This document shows positions 21,900-34,209 of a stretch of 64,000 bases of DNA, piece by piece. The position numbers and the translations under genes were made by a program. Below the pieces are notes generated by a model. The model ran no database searches. It was not told where the DNA came from and saw only the letters and a program-made list of their open reading frames with translations. Each line of letters starts with the position of its first letter. Position 1 is the stretch's first letter. Source of the stretch: Erodium maritimum (taxonomy: Eukaryota; Streptophyta; Magnoliopsida; Geraniales; Geraniaceae); the NCBI GenBank assembly GCA_963921825.1, contig OY997589.1, positions 74,074,523 to 74,138,522 on the forward strand, given 5' to 3'.

Positions 21900-23560
21900 T
21901 TCACGTCGAGGGAAGAACCGGGTACGTGCTGCTCCGATAAAGTTCGACAATAAGGTTGGGTATGGGAAGGGCTTGAACGCGACATCTCAAGGTTTGGTTA
22001 AGGCCAGTTTGGCTCAAGGCAGCAAGGCTGGTACTGAGACTTTGAAGAAAGTCGGGTCAGGCAAGATTTCGAAGAAGAAGCCGCGGGTCGTTTCAAATAT
22101 GGCGACTCCTAAGGGATTCACTGAGACTTTGAAGACCGTCGAGTCAAGCAAGCTTACGAAGAAGAAGAAGCAGGACGTTTCAGATGTGGCGATTCCCAAG
22201 GGTTGTGATCCTGCCCAGGTAATTCCGTATGAAATCTACATTCGTAATTTACCGTTAAGACTTCAGAAGAATTGGTTTGTCGTACCTTTGGAGCGTTTGG
22301 TGAGATTGTGGGACGCTCTGTTTTGAAGCAGTTGAATAGGGGCGGAATAAAGTTTGGTTTTGTTTCTTTTTCGTCATCAAAAGCTGCTTCCATAGCAGTG
22401 GAGACCTTTAATGGGTATAAGATTAATAGACATATCTTGTTTTTGGCTCTGGCACGTTCTTGTTTGTCTAGTGTCGGGGTTTCGGCTTCGGGTTGTACGG
22501 AGACCGGACATGCTTGGCTTGATACGTTTGGAACGGCTGGGACTGTTGAAGTCAGGTATGCCCCGGTGCCGACTCCGGCGTTATCCTCAGTGCGATTGTG
22601 TTCACTTGGAATGGATTCGAGGGATAGTAAAATCACATATTTGAATATCGCCTCAGATTTCACGCGGCATCGTGATGGGGAAGAAGCTTCCAACGCAGAG
22701 GTGCATGTCGTGTAGGCATAGACACACGAGTGGTGTTTGAGGACCAAGACCGGGCTGCGAATAAGGCCCATGAGCAGGCTTCCTTAAGCCTAGTTTCTGT
22801 TGAGGCCTACCCGGAGGACAGTCCGTAGGTTCAGTAGGGCTAAGTGTTGAGCTATGGACCTGAAGCCCAAACGTAGGAGGCCCTGGGGAAAAAACTGTTT
22901 TTTTTCCTTTGGGACCGGTTTGGATGAGAGATCTCAAGTTTTGATTCCAAATGCCGAGGTAGAAGCTTGTGCTTCGGTTGGGGATCATTAGATTAGCCCG
23001 TGGAAGGAGGTTCTCCTTAAACCTCCGATACCAATCACTATGATTCAAAGCAATGTCTTAGCTCAACCGAAAAGACATGGTCGTCCAAAGAAGGGTCAAT
23101 CAAAGGAGATCGCTCCTCCATCTGTTTTCTATCAAACAAGAGCTAAAACTTCTGATGATAAAGGAGGCAAGCCGAGAAGCTTTATTGTCGATATTGCGAA
23201 GAAGGATAGCGAGGGTGATTAGAGTTTTAGCAAGAAAATTGGTAAAAAGGTTTTTTACCTTGTTCTATTGGTGCTCAAACAATCTTCATATGCCCCTCAG
23301 CGTTTCGAGGAGGATGTCAAGGATCCTATTCCAGTATCTAACCGGTTTCTATGCTTAAACTCGAATAGGACGCAAGCAAGGAGGGCGTCAACTTGAGCTT
23401 CTTTTGTCACTTTCTGATTGGGTGTTTTTTGCTATATGTTTTGCTATGTGTAGTTGAATTGGTCTGAAGGAAAAAGGTCCTTTTTTAGGATCGTTTTCTT
23501 GTTGTGTTTCTACTTTCTTGTAGAACGCTTGCTTAATAAACTTTCGTTTATAGAAAAACA
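21900..23560 (+). mobile_element. RRM/AT-hook retroposon, copy D
   Basis: The N-terminal frame (21973 onward) is Lys-rich with a repeated TETLKxVxSxK(I/L)(S/T)KKK unit, then enters an RRM: IYIRNLP, a frameshift near 22285, then GAFGEIVGRSVLK, RGGIKFGFVSF and TFNGYKINRHILFLAL. Later pieces include SPWKEVLLKPP and the AT-hook-like RHGRPKKGQ at about 23070, followed by YQTRAK, all matching copy B. The frame ends at TAG 23221. The tail reads TTAATAAACTTTCGTTTATAGAAAAA, like that of copy B. Several frameshifts or stops break the ORF. No target-site duplication was identified. Confidence 0.65.
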
Positions 23561-25437
23561 TGATGGAGGTGATGGGGAACTGAGTAGAAGAAGACTCAAT
23601 AATCTGAACATGAGAGTGACCCTCAGGACAAGAAAAAATTAACATAATCCAATGAGTCTCAAATCTCATATCAACCATCACTCGCTTCAGTTACAACTAA
23701 TCAATGGCTACAAAAACATGAGGAAATGAAACACTTTATTAGAAAACATCAAGCTTGGCCAAGACCACACACCTATTCTTGTGAGGAATATCGTCTAGGA
23801 TCTCATTAAAAACCATCATGCTATCAAACCTACTTACGAACCTAAATGCAAGACATTTGGGTATCGTTAAGATTACAAATAACATAACGATGGAAGAGGA
23901 AAAGAGTTTTGGCTACAAAATTGTACGTGGAAATGGTAAGGCTAATTGGTTCAATCTTAGAGAACTTACTAGGACAAACAACCTTAGGAATGAGGACCAT
24001 GAAGCTCGAATTCAAACATTTCCCAAGTAGGCCATTGGTGGAAAAATATTGAACAACATACCATGCGACCCTAAAAAATAGGAGATTGAACCCGTCTAGC
24101 CCATAGGGTATCTCCGTCTCCTTAGAAAAAGTGTGTTCCAAATATTTCACATCCACTTGGAGAGATTCGAGAAGAGGGGAGGTTAAGCTCTATATCCTAT
24201 CAAAATGAAACTTGGCTACAAAATAGGAAGCAACAAATGCTTTGACAACATTTGGATCTGAGAGCTCAACCTTGTCTACTACAACAAGGTGATGTGATTC
24301 GTAATCACTCTAGCTTTAGCTACCTTGCGAAAATAATTCGTATTATGATCTCTTCCAAGGCCCATTTGACGTGAGATTGTTCTCTGTACAAGGCGGTGCG
24401 TTGACCAGCTTTGGAGTGAATCTGAATGTCACAAATGCTTCTATCAAGGAGCTCTTCCTCAGTGAGAGCTTGGGATTTGACGAACACATCAAAAATAGTT
24501 GCTTTAAACTCAAGGTCGACAATATTCGAGTCTAAATAACCAAAAAATCTATGGTGTTCCAACTAAGACATTTAGACTTCGACCACATTACAAAATAGGG
24601 ATCCCTAAAAACTGCATAGGACGCCTAACAATTCTCAATAAAAGGCATAAATTCCTCATGGTCTATTTAAGAAAACAAAAAGCGTAAAGGATGGGACTAA
24701 ATCTATCTTAGATGAAGTCAACAAAATAGGCAAGTGATCTAACAACATCCGCGTGATGCCAGTTTGGATGGGACTCGAAAACAATTCAAGCATCTCAATA
24801 GACAGAAGAAACCTATTGGTGTGACTACAACGAAACTGTTGTCGGTATTAGGAGTACATCACGTAAATATAAGGGAAATCGAATAGCCCAGAAGCCAGAA
24901 TAAAGTTAGCGAAATCCTCATTGTCTGAATGAACTCTACTACCCCTTGTCACCTCATCCAATATCTCGACCATCTTGAAATCAATAGTTATAACCAGATA
25001 ATAGCTAGCAAAAGGAATAATAGAAGAGAGGATAGACAAAAAGTCCTAACAAGCTACAAACGTGGAAAGATCATAGAAGTTTAATATCATAATCAGCTTC
25101 CTACAAGGGACATGTTTACCTAACCTAAACACATATGAGCCTAGCACACAAGAGTGTTTCAAATACATATCACATCGCTCGAGGTCCCAACCGACGAGGT
25201 AAAGGAGAAATCGTGGTCAACTCTAAGGCCATAAGACCAAATATTGGAGATCGAGGCCCTTTCCATCTTTTATTTATGAATCAACATAAAGCTGGGATAA
25301 ATGAACCCTCATCCTAAAGGCCAAAAACTTTCTCTTCGAGGAGGACTTTGCAAGATTACGTGTGTCTTAAACACTAAGGAACAAACAAAAAATTCAAGTA
25401 ATCCTATTAACCTAGATTAACATGCATCATGGAAACT
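23561..25437 (-). pseudogene. LINE ORF2 relic (endonuclease end and reverse transcriptase)
   Basis: On the reverse strand, degraded pieces in order: an endonuclease-end motif FANFILASGLFDFP (about 24910-24870), a DHLPILL motif near 24730, a linker WALEEIIIRIIFAR (about 24370-24320), and reverse-transcriptase blocks LDGFNLLFFRVAW, FMVLIPKV and EPISLTISTYNFVAKTL (24156-23842), then FNEILDDIPHKNR and LAKLDVF near 23800-23730. Many stops and frame changes separate them, so it is long dead. Its 3' side is cut off by copy D. Confidence 0.65.
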
Positions 25438-25667
25438 AATCTACAACTCGACCGTTCATCGAGTCGGGTGAGACGCCTGTTAATGATCTCTTGAGAAACT
25501 GTTCATCAGCCGAGTTTTTTTTTGTGTTTTATACATGTTCGGGCTTTATCCCTTCAGCTCTGTTTAGAGAGTCTTTTTGTTAGCGTTTTTTACTCTTTCC
25601 ATGTCCTACTTGGAATTGGTTTTGATTAATAAATTTTTCTAAGCTGATCCAAAAAAAAATCTACAAC
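25438..25667 (+). mobile_element. Severely 5'-truncated LINE-type retroposon tail with target-site duplication
   Basis: A 210-bp insertion (25448-25657) ending GATTAATAAATTTTTCTAAGCTGATCCAAAAAAAAA is flanked by AATCTACAAC at 25438-25447 and 25658-25667. The tail resembles those of copies C and E (…GATCCAAAAA), so it is probably a 3' stub of the same family. Confidence 0.75.
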
Positions 25668-26839
25668 ATGTATTTAAGTGTTTACCTCGATGACGAGCAA
25701 CCTATGATACTTGAGCTTGTTGGTTCAAACACTGGAACCTTTAGGTAGACAAGTCGAAGCACCCATGTTTTTTTCTTCTAACGGTATCCACGTGAGAAAG
25801 ATGAATCTACAACTTAAGTTTGCTAGTAACCTCGAACTATTTAACTCTTGCTTGGATGGCCGAAATTTTTATCTCTAATGCTTGTATATTTCACCCCTTA
25901 GTACTTTATTTATAGGTTTTAGTTTACCATAAATCAATCCTAATTAGAATAGGAAACATAGTAAAAGGAGGTGTCTTGTTTCCTTAACTCTAGTCAAACT
26001 AGAATTCCCCTTTTTGTGTCCAAGCATTCTAGAATAATGTATTTTCCTTCTTCTTTGTTTGAGGAAAGTTTATGATTTCATTTAACCAAACCGAAAGACA
26101 TAACAAACAAACAAAGTCCATGGATAAAACTGATGCAAACCAAGATAAAGTTCGGTATCCCCCGCTTGAAACAAGGTAGGTGATCCAACCCACTTGGTTG
26201 AAAATAAACTAAGTTCTACAACAACTGTAGAATAGAGTTGGCAACTGGAGATACGACCAATAACACGAAACCAAAGAGCTAAATACCTAACAAGGTGATT
26301 GTCTTTGTTCGTGGGGGGATATGGATGATCGCCCGAAGGAACATGACCCTCCCAAATAGGGCCAAGAAAAAGTTGGGGGAAGCCCCCCAACTTACCGAAC
26401 ACCTATCATAATTCCCGATGAGGCTGTTTACCAGCATTCATCATAAAATTTGGGAGGGGACTGTACATACGATTCTTAATAGTCAGATCTATATCCATCA
26501 GAACAAAAGCCCGCTTCTTCGAGCTGTCCACTACATCAATTGCTCAATCACTTTTCTCCCGGGTAAGGATATTCAAACTTGTGTGTCTTTTCTTAGCCCT
26601 ATCTTCACTGGTTGTTTTTTCTATGCTTCCACATTTAGCTTGCTATAGGTTGGTAAAATTATCTTCTTCTGATCAAGACCCCCTAAGATCTTGTGTTGGA
26701 GGATATGATGAAATTGTTGGGATTGGGCCCCTTTCCCTAGACAATCTATCCTTTCATATAAACGAGGACAAAAAAAATTGTCGGGTTAGGAGAGATTGTA
26801 TATTGAATGGAATGCGAGGTTGGGAATGGTACAATCCAT
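25668..26839. other. Gene-free stretch, probably decayed LINE or LTR sequence
   Basis: Open frames at 26082-26402 (reverse) and 26581-26985 (forward) have no recognisable product. By position the region would hold the ORF1-ORF2 spacer and endonuclease of a reverse-strand LINE, but I could not identify endonuclease motifs. Confidence 0.3.
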
Positions 26840-28300
26840 CACTTATCGAGTACCATTTCCCTTTCCATCACCATGTGAGGGACGTTTTTGATATTCTGAA
26901 CTTTAGGCGGGACTGTAGGTTGAACTTCAAATTGTTCCTGGATGAGAATAGCTTTTCCAAGCAGTTGGGTTGGGTAGAATGGTGAATATCCAATCGCTCT
27001 CGGGTACCTATAATAGAGGAACAAAACAAAGGATCCATTGGGGTTCTTGTTAATGTGCAAGGGACCAAGATAGGTGCGGCTTCCTAGTCCAATCAGAAGA
27101 ACCCTTCCATTTGAGTAGCTAGAAGGGCTCGTAGAGACTCCCCATATCTGATTTACAATAGGTCCACACCAGGGAGGACGACCGTACAAGCCCGATTAAC
27201 ATGTTCGAGCCGACCACAATGGTAGCAAAAGTCCGGTAGGTTTTCGTATTCAAGCCGGACCGTAAGGTGGTCCGTATTATTATCAAGTTGGAGCTTGAGA
27301 TGGCGTCAAAGTGGCCTAGTAGCATCCATCTCCATCCATAGCCATAGGAAGGTATCCCATCCACATGACTGACTTGGGTTGTTCGGGTTGTTTGCTCTCT
27401 GGATTTATACTTTCCTTTCTAGATTAGAGATTATGAAAGCTCTCATTTGGGAAGTTCTAGCCCCCAACTGGATGTCATAACCTCTAACTGAAATACGGAC
27501 ATGACGGAAGCTTAGATTCGCCAATTGGGTGCGTGGAGGAAGAGGAGTAAAGATCAGCACCGTCCTGTAAAAGTACCATGGCTCCCTATCTCGAATACCA
27601 TCCATCGCGTCTTGGGAAGGGAAGTAAAAAATAATTATCTTGTCCGTTAATGGTTGGACCGTCAACCACCTCACACTCCACGCATTAGCTATTTCAGTAC
27701 AAAGAGATTGGGTTCTTACATGCTTATCGACAAAAGTCGAGCACGAGGACATATCTGTACCGAGTGTCATCCAAAGTTGGGACCGTGTTGACCGGAACCC
27801 CTATAACTACACCGTTGTCGTGAAACGTATCATGTTGGTGGTCATCAAAGGAGACCTTGGTAAGCTTCGCCTGAATGGAGCCCAAGATGTCGAAAAAGGC
27901 TTCGGGGATGGATATGTTGTAGCCGTTGAAGTATGGTGGTGACGATTTGGGAATTCCCCTAACAAGGGACTCATTGCATGTTTCTTTGGAGGTCCTAGGT
28001 TGCAAGAAAGAGTTAGAGTAAAAGCAGGGGGGCTGTTATGGGAGCTTTGGGGTTCGTTAGCAGCAGTGGCAAGGTTGAAATTGGGGTTTCAGGAGCTGAG
28101 AAAGATGGTTGGACTGAGGGATTTTCCACTAGAGGGGAACGTGGAGAGGTCATGGTTGGAGTAGAGCAAAAATGGGAAATTGGAGAAGAGGACGAGGTTG
28201 AAGGGGAAGGAAGCTCCATGGAGCTCCGGCGAGAAGAGAAGGAAGGAAGAGGGAGGCTTACTGTCATCATCACAACCCTCGGGAAGAGGGAGGAGAGCTA
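26840..28300 (-). pseudogene. LINE ORF1 relic (DUF4283 plus CCHC zinc knuckle)
   Basis: Reverse strand: a Ser/Pro-rich N-terminus from 28273, then DUF4283 at 27770-27405 with the characteristic FYFPSQDAMDGI, REPWYFYRTVLIFTPLPP and FRHVRISVRGYDIQL segments. In another frame NLPDFCYHCGRLEHVNRAC lies at about 27255-27195, an intact C-x2-C-x4-H-x4-C knuckle. At least two frameshifts separate the parts. It may belong to the same ancestral insertion as the ORF2 relic at 25437-23561. Confidence 0.7.
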
Positions 28301-28697
28301 GAGACGCGATAGAGAGAGCATGCGAGGGGAGGGGCTCAAGACTTTTGGTATCCAAAATTTTAAATCTGTATTTTTCTTCTTTTAATCTAATAAAAAAAAG
28401 CAACACAAATATATATAAGGGAACTTGAGGGTACAAATCAAAATTCATGTGCGAAATAAAAATCAATCTGGGCCATTAACTTAGGGGATCAAACGGCTAC
28501 CGAAATTCGGGAGGGGGGGGGGGTGATTAATTAGGAAATAATTACAGAGATATGCATTAATGGTTATGTCGTCAATGATGTTTGTTTAAATTTAGGCCTT
28601 TGATTCCACGATCCAAGGGCAAAATTGATAGTTTGCATTTAGTACGAAAGATACAAGTTTGTACTTGAATCTTATCCTACAAATGCTGAAACGATTC
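28301..28697. other. No gene; G11 homopolymer
   Basis: Probably the leader of the reverse-strand LINE for the first 120 bases. A run of 11 G lies at 28513-28523. Nothing else is recognisable. Confidence 0.4.
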
Positions 28698-29340
28698 TTG
28701 TGTTCACGTACAGCTCTGGTACCCCCATGCAAAGCGTTGGTACCTTCCATACAAATGCGGACATGTGTCCTCTTTTGACGCATGCAAAGTGCTGGTACCA
28801 ACATGCAAGTGCTGATACATGTTGGTACCAGCACCCGTGTATACAAAGTACCATCACTTGTGTATGTAAGGTACCAATACTTGTGTATGTGATGCAGTCT
28901 ATATCGTAGATGTATTGATGTAGTAGTTTGAGAACACGAAAAGGAGTGAGTGCTAGAATCCGATAAAACCCTAGCATTTTTCAGGTAAAAAAAGCCTCCC
29001 GAGAAAAACGCATGGCTTTACCATGACCGACAATGTTTTTCGGCCATCTAATGTCATCTGGAGGGTCAAATTCGTACATTTTGAGTCTGGGTGTTTATTT
29101 CCTCTTTGTTTAAGGTTTTCAGATTTCTTCTATTCGTATTAGGACTTTGGGATTAGTTTCCTTGCATTAGGACTTTCGAATTTAGTTTCGCTATATGAGA
29201 ACATGGGGCTTTGATTGTAAATCAGTTTTTCTGAATTAATAAACACAAAACCAGCACTTGTGTATGTAAGCTACTAGCACTTGTGTGTGTAAAGTGTCAT
29301 CACATTTTTTGTCTGTGTATGTAAGGTACCAGCACTGCGC
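28698..29340. repeat. Degenerate GGTACCAGCACTTGTGTATG minisatellite, interrupted by an insertion
   Basis: Units of about 22-25 bases, such as GTACCATCACTTGTGTATGTAAG, are arrayed at about 28705-28892 and resume at about 29253-29335. Between them, 28893-29252 is unrelated sequence ending TTAATAAACACAAA, which looks like the 3' end of a retroposed transcript. The interrupting block has no recognisable protein. Confidence 0.65.
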
Positions 29341-29991
29341 ACGTGCGCAAAGGACACATGTCGCATTCTTGTGAGTTCGCAGTTTGCACGATAAGAGCTG
29401 TTTTTACTGTATATAATATATGCTTTTCCGAATACCCCAATTTCCTAATAAAGGTTTTCGGCCAATCCCATATATTTATATATCTTGGGCCTTTGTTTCT
29501 TCTGGTTAATTATTATGCAAGAAACAATTAAATACGAATAATTACTTAATCCTTTGAGCGATTAATTAAGTAAATGGGATTCGTTATATTGAATATAACT
29601 TTATAGATTTATTTAAGTCGAACCTCTAAGTTTCATTTCGTCGTGATATTTACTCTATTGTGCGTGACCCGTTAGGATTCATATGACGTTGGCAGTGAGA
29701 TCAAAATTAACATTTCATCCATTAGTTACGGGTAACTCATAGCAAGGCCCATAGCTACCTAAGTCTTATGAAGTAATGATTTTATCCATGTTAAATCCTA
29801 CTACCATAAGTAATCTCCGCCTCTTGTTGTTTGGTGATTGTCATGACGGAACAAAAGGCATAGAAGCATAATCTTTTTTTCCAATTAAGTGCACAAGTTC
29901 TCTTGATCTGGAGTTCGGACTGTAGGTGACAAATCACACACATGATTATGCTTATTTTACAATCCTCCACTCATCAAGAGGGGTCTTAATG
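29341..29991. mobile_element. LTR-like repeat, left part (fossil)
   Basis: A/T-rich, non-coding. It ends in TCAAGAGGGGTCTTAATG (29974-29991), which recurs at 34904-34921 with one mismatch and then continues as LTR-like sequence. I read the two parts as one older repeat, probably copia-type LTR material, split by the 4.9-kb composite between them. Confidence 0.45.
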
Positions 29992-30900
29992 TTTTTGGAT
30001 CAACTCAGCTTTTTATTGAGAAAAGACAAACTTTCTAGGGTGGAAAACGTCTAAAGGTCGAAAGACCACTATTACAAAAAAAACTCCCAAATAGATCTAA
30101 AAGGCTAACCTTTTTAAGAAAAAACCAATACCTAACAAAAAAAAACTCCTTAACGGTTAAAGACAACCTCCACCGGAGGCCTTATTCGTTTTGAAGTCAA
30201 GAGAAGCCTTGACACCCCTGATTCCAGACTTCCACAGTCGAAGGAGCAGCTTTGAGGACACGTTCTCGACTCATTGACCGAGTTGTAAGCCTGGAAGTAT
30301 AAACCCCGTATCGAATAAAGTACGCTTCATAGTAAAAAGCCCCCTAACTGTCGAGGGTTTTTAAGAGGGCCTCCTTCCAAGGATTATTATCCCCGAAAAT
30401 ACCCCCAAGTACTCTGGAAAAACACGGTGAAACAACTCGATCAGTAGACAAAATTGAAACGGGCTCAACCGGGTCAAAACCAACACCCTGACCCGCCCCC
30501 CTTGTCCAACAACAACTACCATGGCTCAGCTTATACAAGCCTAACAAAATTAGGCTCGATATTATTAATCCCAACGGAGCTCTGATTCAGGGCCAAAAGA
30601 GCATGCACCTCTACTGCTTCGTGTTTGACTTTTTCAGATTCGGAACCTAAGATTGCTCCGAAATATCCGATTTCAGCTGAACTTTGTGACCCAAGGGATC
30701 CTTATCAATCAGAATCGAATCGTGCCGAGAAACAAGGTCATCGACGAGAGAAAGATCCACTTGCTCGGAATCGGAGTGCGATCTCGTGCTCTGTTTTCCA
30801 CGGTCAACCAGGACCGACTCTGACGTACCAACACGCATGCCAGGATCAGAGGATATGCTTTCTCTGATCTTAGGGATCATAAAAACTCGCCCGTCCTAGA
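29992..30900 (-). mobile_element. RRM retroposon, copy E (3' half)
   Basis: Reverse strand. The tail (…CAATAAAAAGCTGAGTTGATCCAAAAA) abuts the 18-bp flank at 29991. Frames at 30880-30647 (Ser/Asp-rich, like the middle of copy C) and 30574-30344 (containing NPWKEALLK, the segment before the AT-hook of copies B and D) show the family identity. The ORF is broken and the RRM is absent from this piece; an RRM piece lies inverted at 34210-34903 (copy F). Confidence 0.65.
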
Positions 30901-31671
30901 AGAATGGGGAGTTACTCTCCTTATCCTCCTTTTGCATAGATATGCTTTCTCTGTCACGCCCCACTTTTAGTAAACCGAACTCAGGACGTGAACCTTTAAA
31001 ACAATAAAACATTTTGAAACCCTTTACATAAATCGCTTTAAAACCACCCTTTGTTCATCAAAATAATATTTACAACTTAAAATACGTCCCAACAAGTGGA
31101 CAAAAGTATGGTATTCGTGGCTAGACTCAAAATAAACCCAGCATCCCGCTCCCAGCTTTTCAAGCTTCGGAAGCTCACCTAGTCCAACCTGCGACCGGTA
31201 CCTGTAGGAAAAGCAGCTAGGGGTGAGCGTTCGCTCACCACCACGGATAACAGACTGACTACGGCATAATTAGCAGACAATGTCGGTAACACCAACAACC
31301 AACTCAACACCGGGGATCACCATCCCCAAACTCAAGTAACCCGACCGACACCCACACACTGATACTTTCCTCAGCCGACTCAACACTCGGACACGTAAAG
31401 TAGACCCGACACAACGATTGACGGCCTCCTCCAAATACACGATAGACCACCACGCAACACCCAAGATCACAAAGGATCGCACACCAAACAAGATCACAAA
31501 GGATCGCACTCCTGTCAACTGCTCAGTGCCGGTTGCTAACCGGCTGGGCTCGAGCCTGCCCCACGCGCTTTGCCGATCCCTGTCAGGCTCCAGGCGGTCG
31601 ACCTGTTGGCGATATATACAGCGCTGCTTTTCCGATAGCTAGTCGGAAGGGGAGCTGCCCTCTCATCGCCT

Positions 31672-31830
31672 AAAAACGCTCACAACCTCCCGAGACTCGA
31701 ACTCGGTCAGGCTAGCCAAAGAACGCTCGCAACTTCCCGAGACTCGAACTCGGTCAAGCCAGTCAAAGAACGCTCGCAACCTCCCGAGACTCGAACTCGG
31801 TCAGGGCAGCCAAAGAACGCTCGCAACTTA
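31672..31830. repeat. Tandem array, unit about 54 bp, about 3 copies
   Basis: The unit contains CCGAGACTCGAACTCGGTCA, itself an inverted repeat (CCGAG…CTCGG), followed by GCCAAAGAACGCTCGCAAC. Three near-identical copies stand in tandem inside the LTR. Confidence 0.85.
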
Positions 31831-31974
31831 CCGATCCCTGTTAGGTAAGCCAGCCAAATTCCACACCACTTCCCGACACACAATCGGGTCACTAACCTCG
31901 GGCAAGCACAATCACAATCACAAGCAAAGTTCAACAAACAGCAACAACACAGGTTCAACACTCCACAGGCACTC

Positions 31975-32470
31975 ATGGCCGCCCAAGACACCAATAGTAA
32001 AACACGGACTCAACAACCCCACGGGCACTCACGGCCTCCCAAGACACACCAACCATAACTCACGGGCTCAACAACCCCACGGGCACTCACGGCCTCCCAA
32101 GACACACCAACCATAACTCACGGGCTCAACAACCCCACGGGCACTCACGGCCACCCAAGACACACCAACAGTAACTCACGGGCTCAACAACCCCACGACA
32201 CTCACGGCCACCCAAGACACTCCAACAGTAACTCACGGGCTCAACAACCCCACGGCACTCACGGCCACCCAAGACACACCAACAGTAACTCACGGGCTCA
32301 ACAACCCCACGACACTCACGGCCACCCAAGACACACCAACAGTAAAGACACGGGTTCAATCAACCCCCACGGGCACTCATGGCCACCCAGACACAACAGT
32401 AAAACACGGGCTCTCATGGCCACCCAAGACACAACAGTAAAACACGGGCTCTCATGGCCACCCAAGACAC
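31975..32470. repeat. Tandem array, unit 57-61 bp, about 8 copies
   Basis: The unit includes ACGGGCTCAACAACCCCACG, then CACTCACGGCCACCCAAGACAC. About seven full units run from 31993 to 32400, then shorter units of about 40 bp follow (ACACGGGCTCTCATGGCC). Copies are nearly identical, so the array expanded recently relative to the rest of the element. Confidence 0.9.
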
Positions 32471-32479
32471 AAAATACAC

Positions 32480-32640
32480 AATCAACCTCCGGCATAACCA
32501 ATGCCTCCAACAGTCCTAATATCAACAGTTTCACAAACAACCTCCGGGCATGGTCATATGCCTCCAGTACTCCTAATCTCGATAAGTTCGCAATCAACCT
32601 CCGGGCATGGTCATATGCCTCTAGTAATTCTAATAACGCT
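32480..32640. repeat. Tandem array, unit about 66-68 bp, 3 copies
   Basis: The unit contains CAACCTCCGGGCATGGTCAT, then ATGCCTCCAGTA and CTAAT. A further related motif, CACGACAC…GTGTCACATGCATTTC, repeats at about 32655-32800. Confidence 0.75.
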
Positions 32641-34209
32641 AAGTTCTCTGCTCCTACGACACTACTAAGTGTCACATGCATTTCCAATATTCGCTACGTC
32701 CCGTATCATACGACACTACCCGGTGTCGCCTATCTTTCTAACATTCGATAAACTTACTTAACCCACGACACCCCAGTGTCACATGCATTTCTACTGTTAA
32801 CTTTCCCTAGTCGGGGCCGAGATCCGGCTACTTTTCCCTACCTCGTATATGTTCTCCAAAAGCTAACCAACAAGCTCCGGCGTGATCTCAGTCACTCGCC
32901 TAGCTTTCCTTTCCCTCGGTGTGCAGCACGATCTAAAAGAACACAATTTTAAGGCACTTTTAAACTCGCAGGAATAAACTGAAATTCAATAAACTTAACG
33001 CCCAAACGTAACCCCGACAATTTCGATCACTCCCAAACTTCCCAATTACTCGACATTGTCGATAAAGGACTCGGAAAAGCCCGATTCGCCCGACATGGCG
33101 AATCTGCCCGGGTTTTGGAAACGCCCTTCCGGGGCTCCGAAAATTCCCGTTTTCGTTTCTACGGTCTTAGAATAATTCAAGGGTTCCTAGGCACTCGACG
33201 GAATCGAATTCCGACTTCCGAGTCAATTAATTCACGTTTAAAGTTTCTAACCCGTCAATTACAACTTTCACAATTTAATTCCAAAATTCGTTCCGGGTGT
33301 GAATTAACGACTTGGGGATCGTCCTAAACCACTCGAACACGAAAACCCGAGACCTGGGCAAGTGGGCCCCACACGGCCACAATGGAAAAATTCCCTTTTT
33401 GCCCCAAAACGTTCCTAACGAACCCCAAACCTCAACCATTCATCTTTAAACCAATTCTAACCAAAACCCAACCATATTTGAATCGTTTAAACTCAAACCC
33501 TAAAATTCGAACTTAGCAAAACAAAAATCGGTTAGGTGCTCACCGTATATAATGACGATGGGAGCTCGAATCTTTGATCGTTGAGACGATCCACCGGTTG
33601 GATCGTCGGGAAATAGCAAAACCTTAAACTTTCTCTCCTTTTCTCTCCACCTTCTCTCCTCTTTCTATCCCCTTTCTCTCTCTTCAAACTCACCCTTTTT
33701 CCCTTTTTTTGAAAGTGGCCGAGACCTCACATATTCTCTTCCTTCTGTTTTGTTTTTTAAAAAATCAAATATAATACTTAATTACAAAACTAACTCAAAA
33801 AGTAGTAGTCTCTTGTCTTGTCCAATAAACGTAACACCACCACATTGGTGACATGTGGCAAAAGGGTCCACACCTTTTTGGAAAATATCTTCTAGATATT
33901 TTCCAATCAGATTCGCGAAATTCGGACGTTTCGGGCCCCGAACGGACACTTTTTCCAAGAATTTACGAAACTTCACGGGCTACAAGGAAACGGCTCAACT
34001 AAGACCGCTGCGACGACGGCTAAGCTTTTTGGATCCAAAACGGTCCTCGAATGGACCAAAACGTCGCCCGCTTGACTTTTCCAGCGAAAAGTCAACATTT
34101 CCCAAATTGATCAGAAAGTTGCCCCGAGTCCCCCGGAACTCACTTTGGTCGATATCGGGGTCAACTTAAGTCCGGTATGACCCTCGGGGTCAAACTTAGG
34201 TTCAATCGA

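Larger units (their letters stand above)
30952..34209. mobile_element. Long Ty3/gypsy-type LTR or LTR pair remnant with internal tandem arrays (fossil)
   Basis: It begins TGTCACGCCCC at 30952, the usual start of chromovirus (Tekay/Del-like) LTRs, followed by AGGGGTGAGCGTTCGCTCACC-like sequence at about 31210-31235, also typical of that group. No coding domain is present. The right edge is uncertain, between about 34150 and 34210. It contains at least three tandem arrays (listed separately) and CT-rich tracts at 33635-33700. It is a broken or solo-LTR fossil that inserted between retroposon halves E and F. Confidence 0.5.

Noticed and set aside
28513-28523. G11 run as a G-quadruplex
   Set aside because: A single run with no further G-tracts nearby; more likely a slippage tract or assembly error.
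30852-30953. 15-bp repeat GATATGCTTTCTCTG at 30852-30866 and 30939-30953 as a target-site duplication
   Set aside because: Only 72 bases separate the copies and the sequence between has no insertion features; the second copy overlaps the start of the LTR. Too weak to call.
32126-32359. Reverse-strand frame encoding a 19-20 residue repeat
   Set aside because: It is a by-product of the 57-60 bp tandem array, whose unit is close to a multiple of three; there is no start context or family match.
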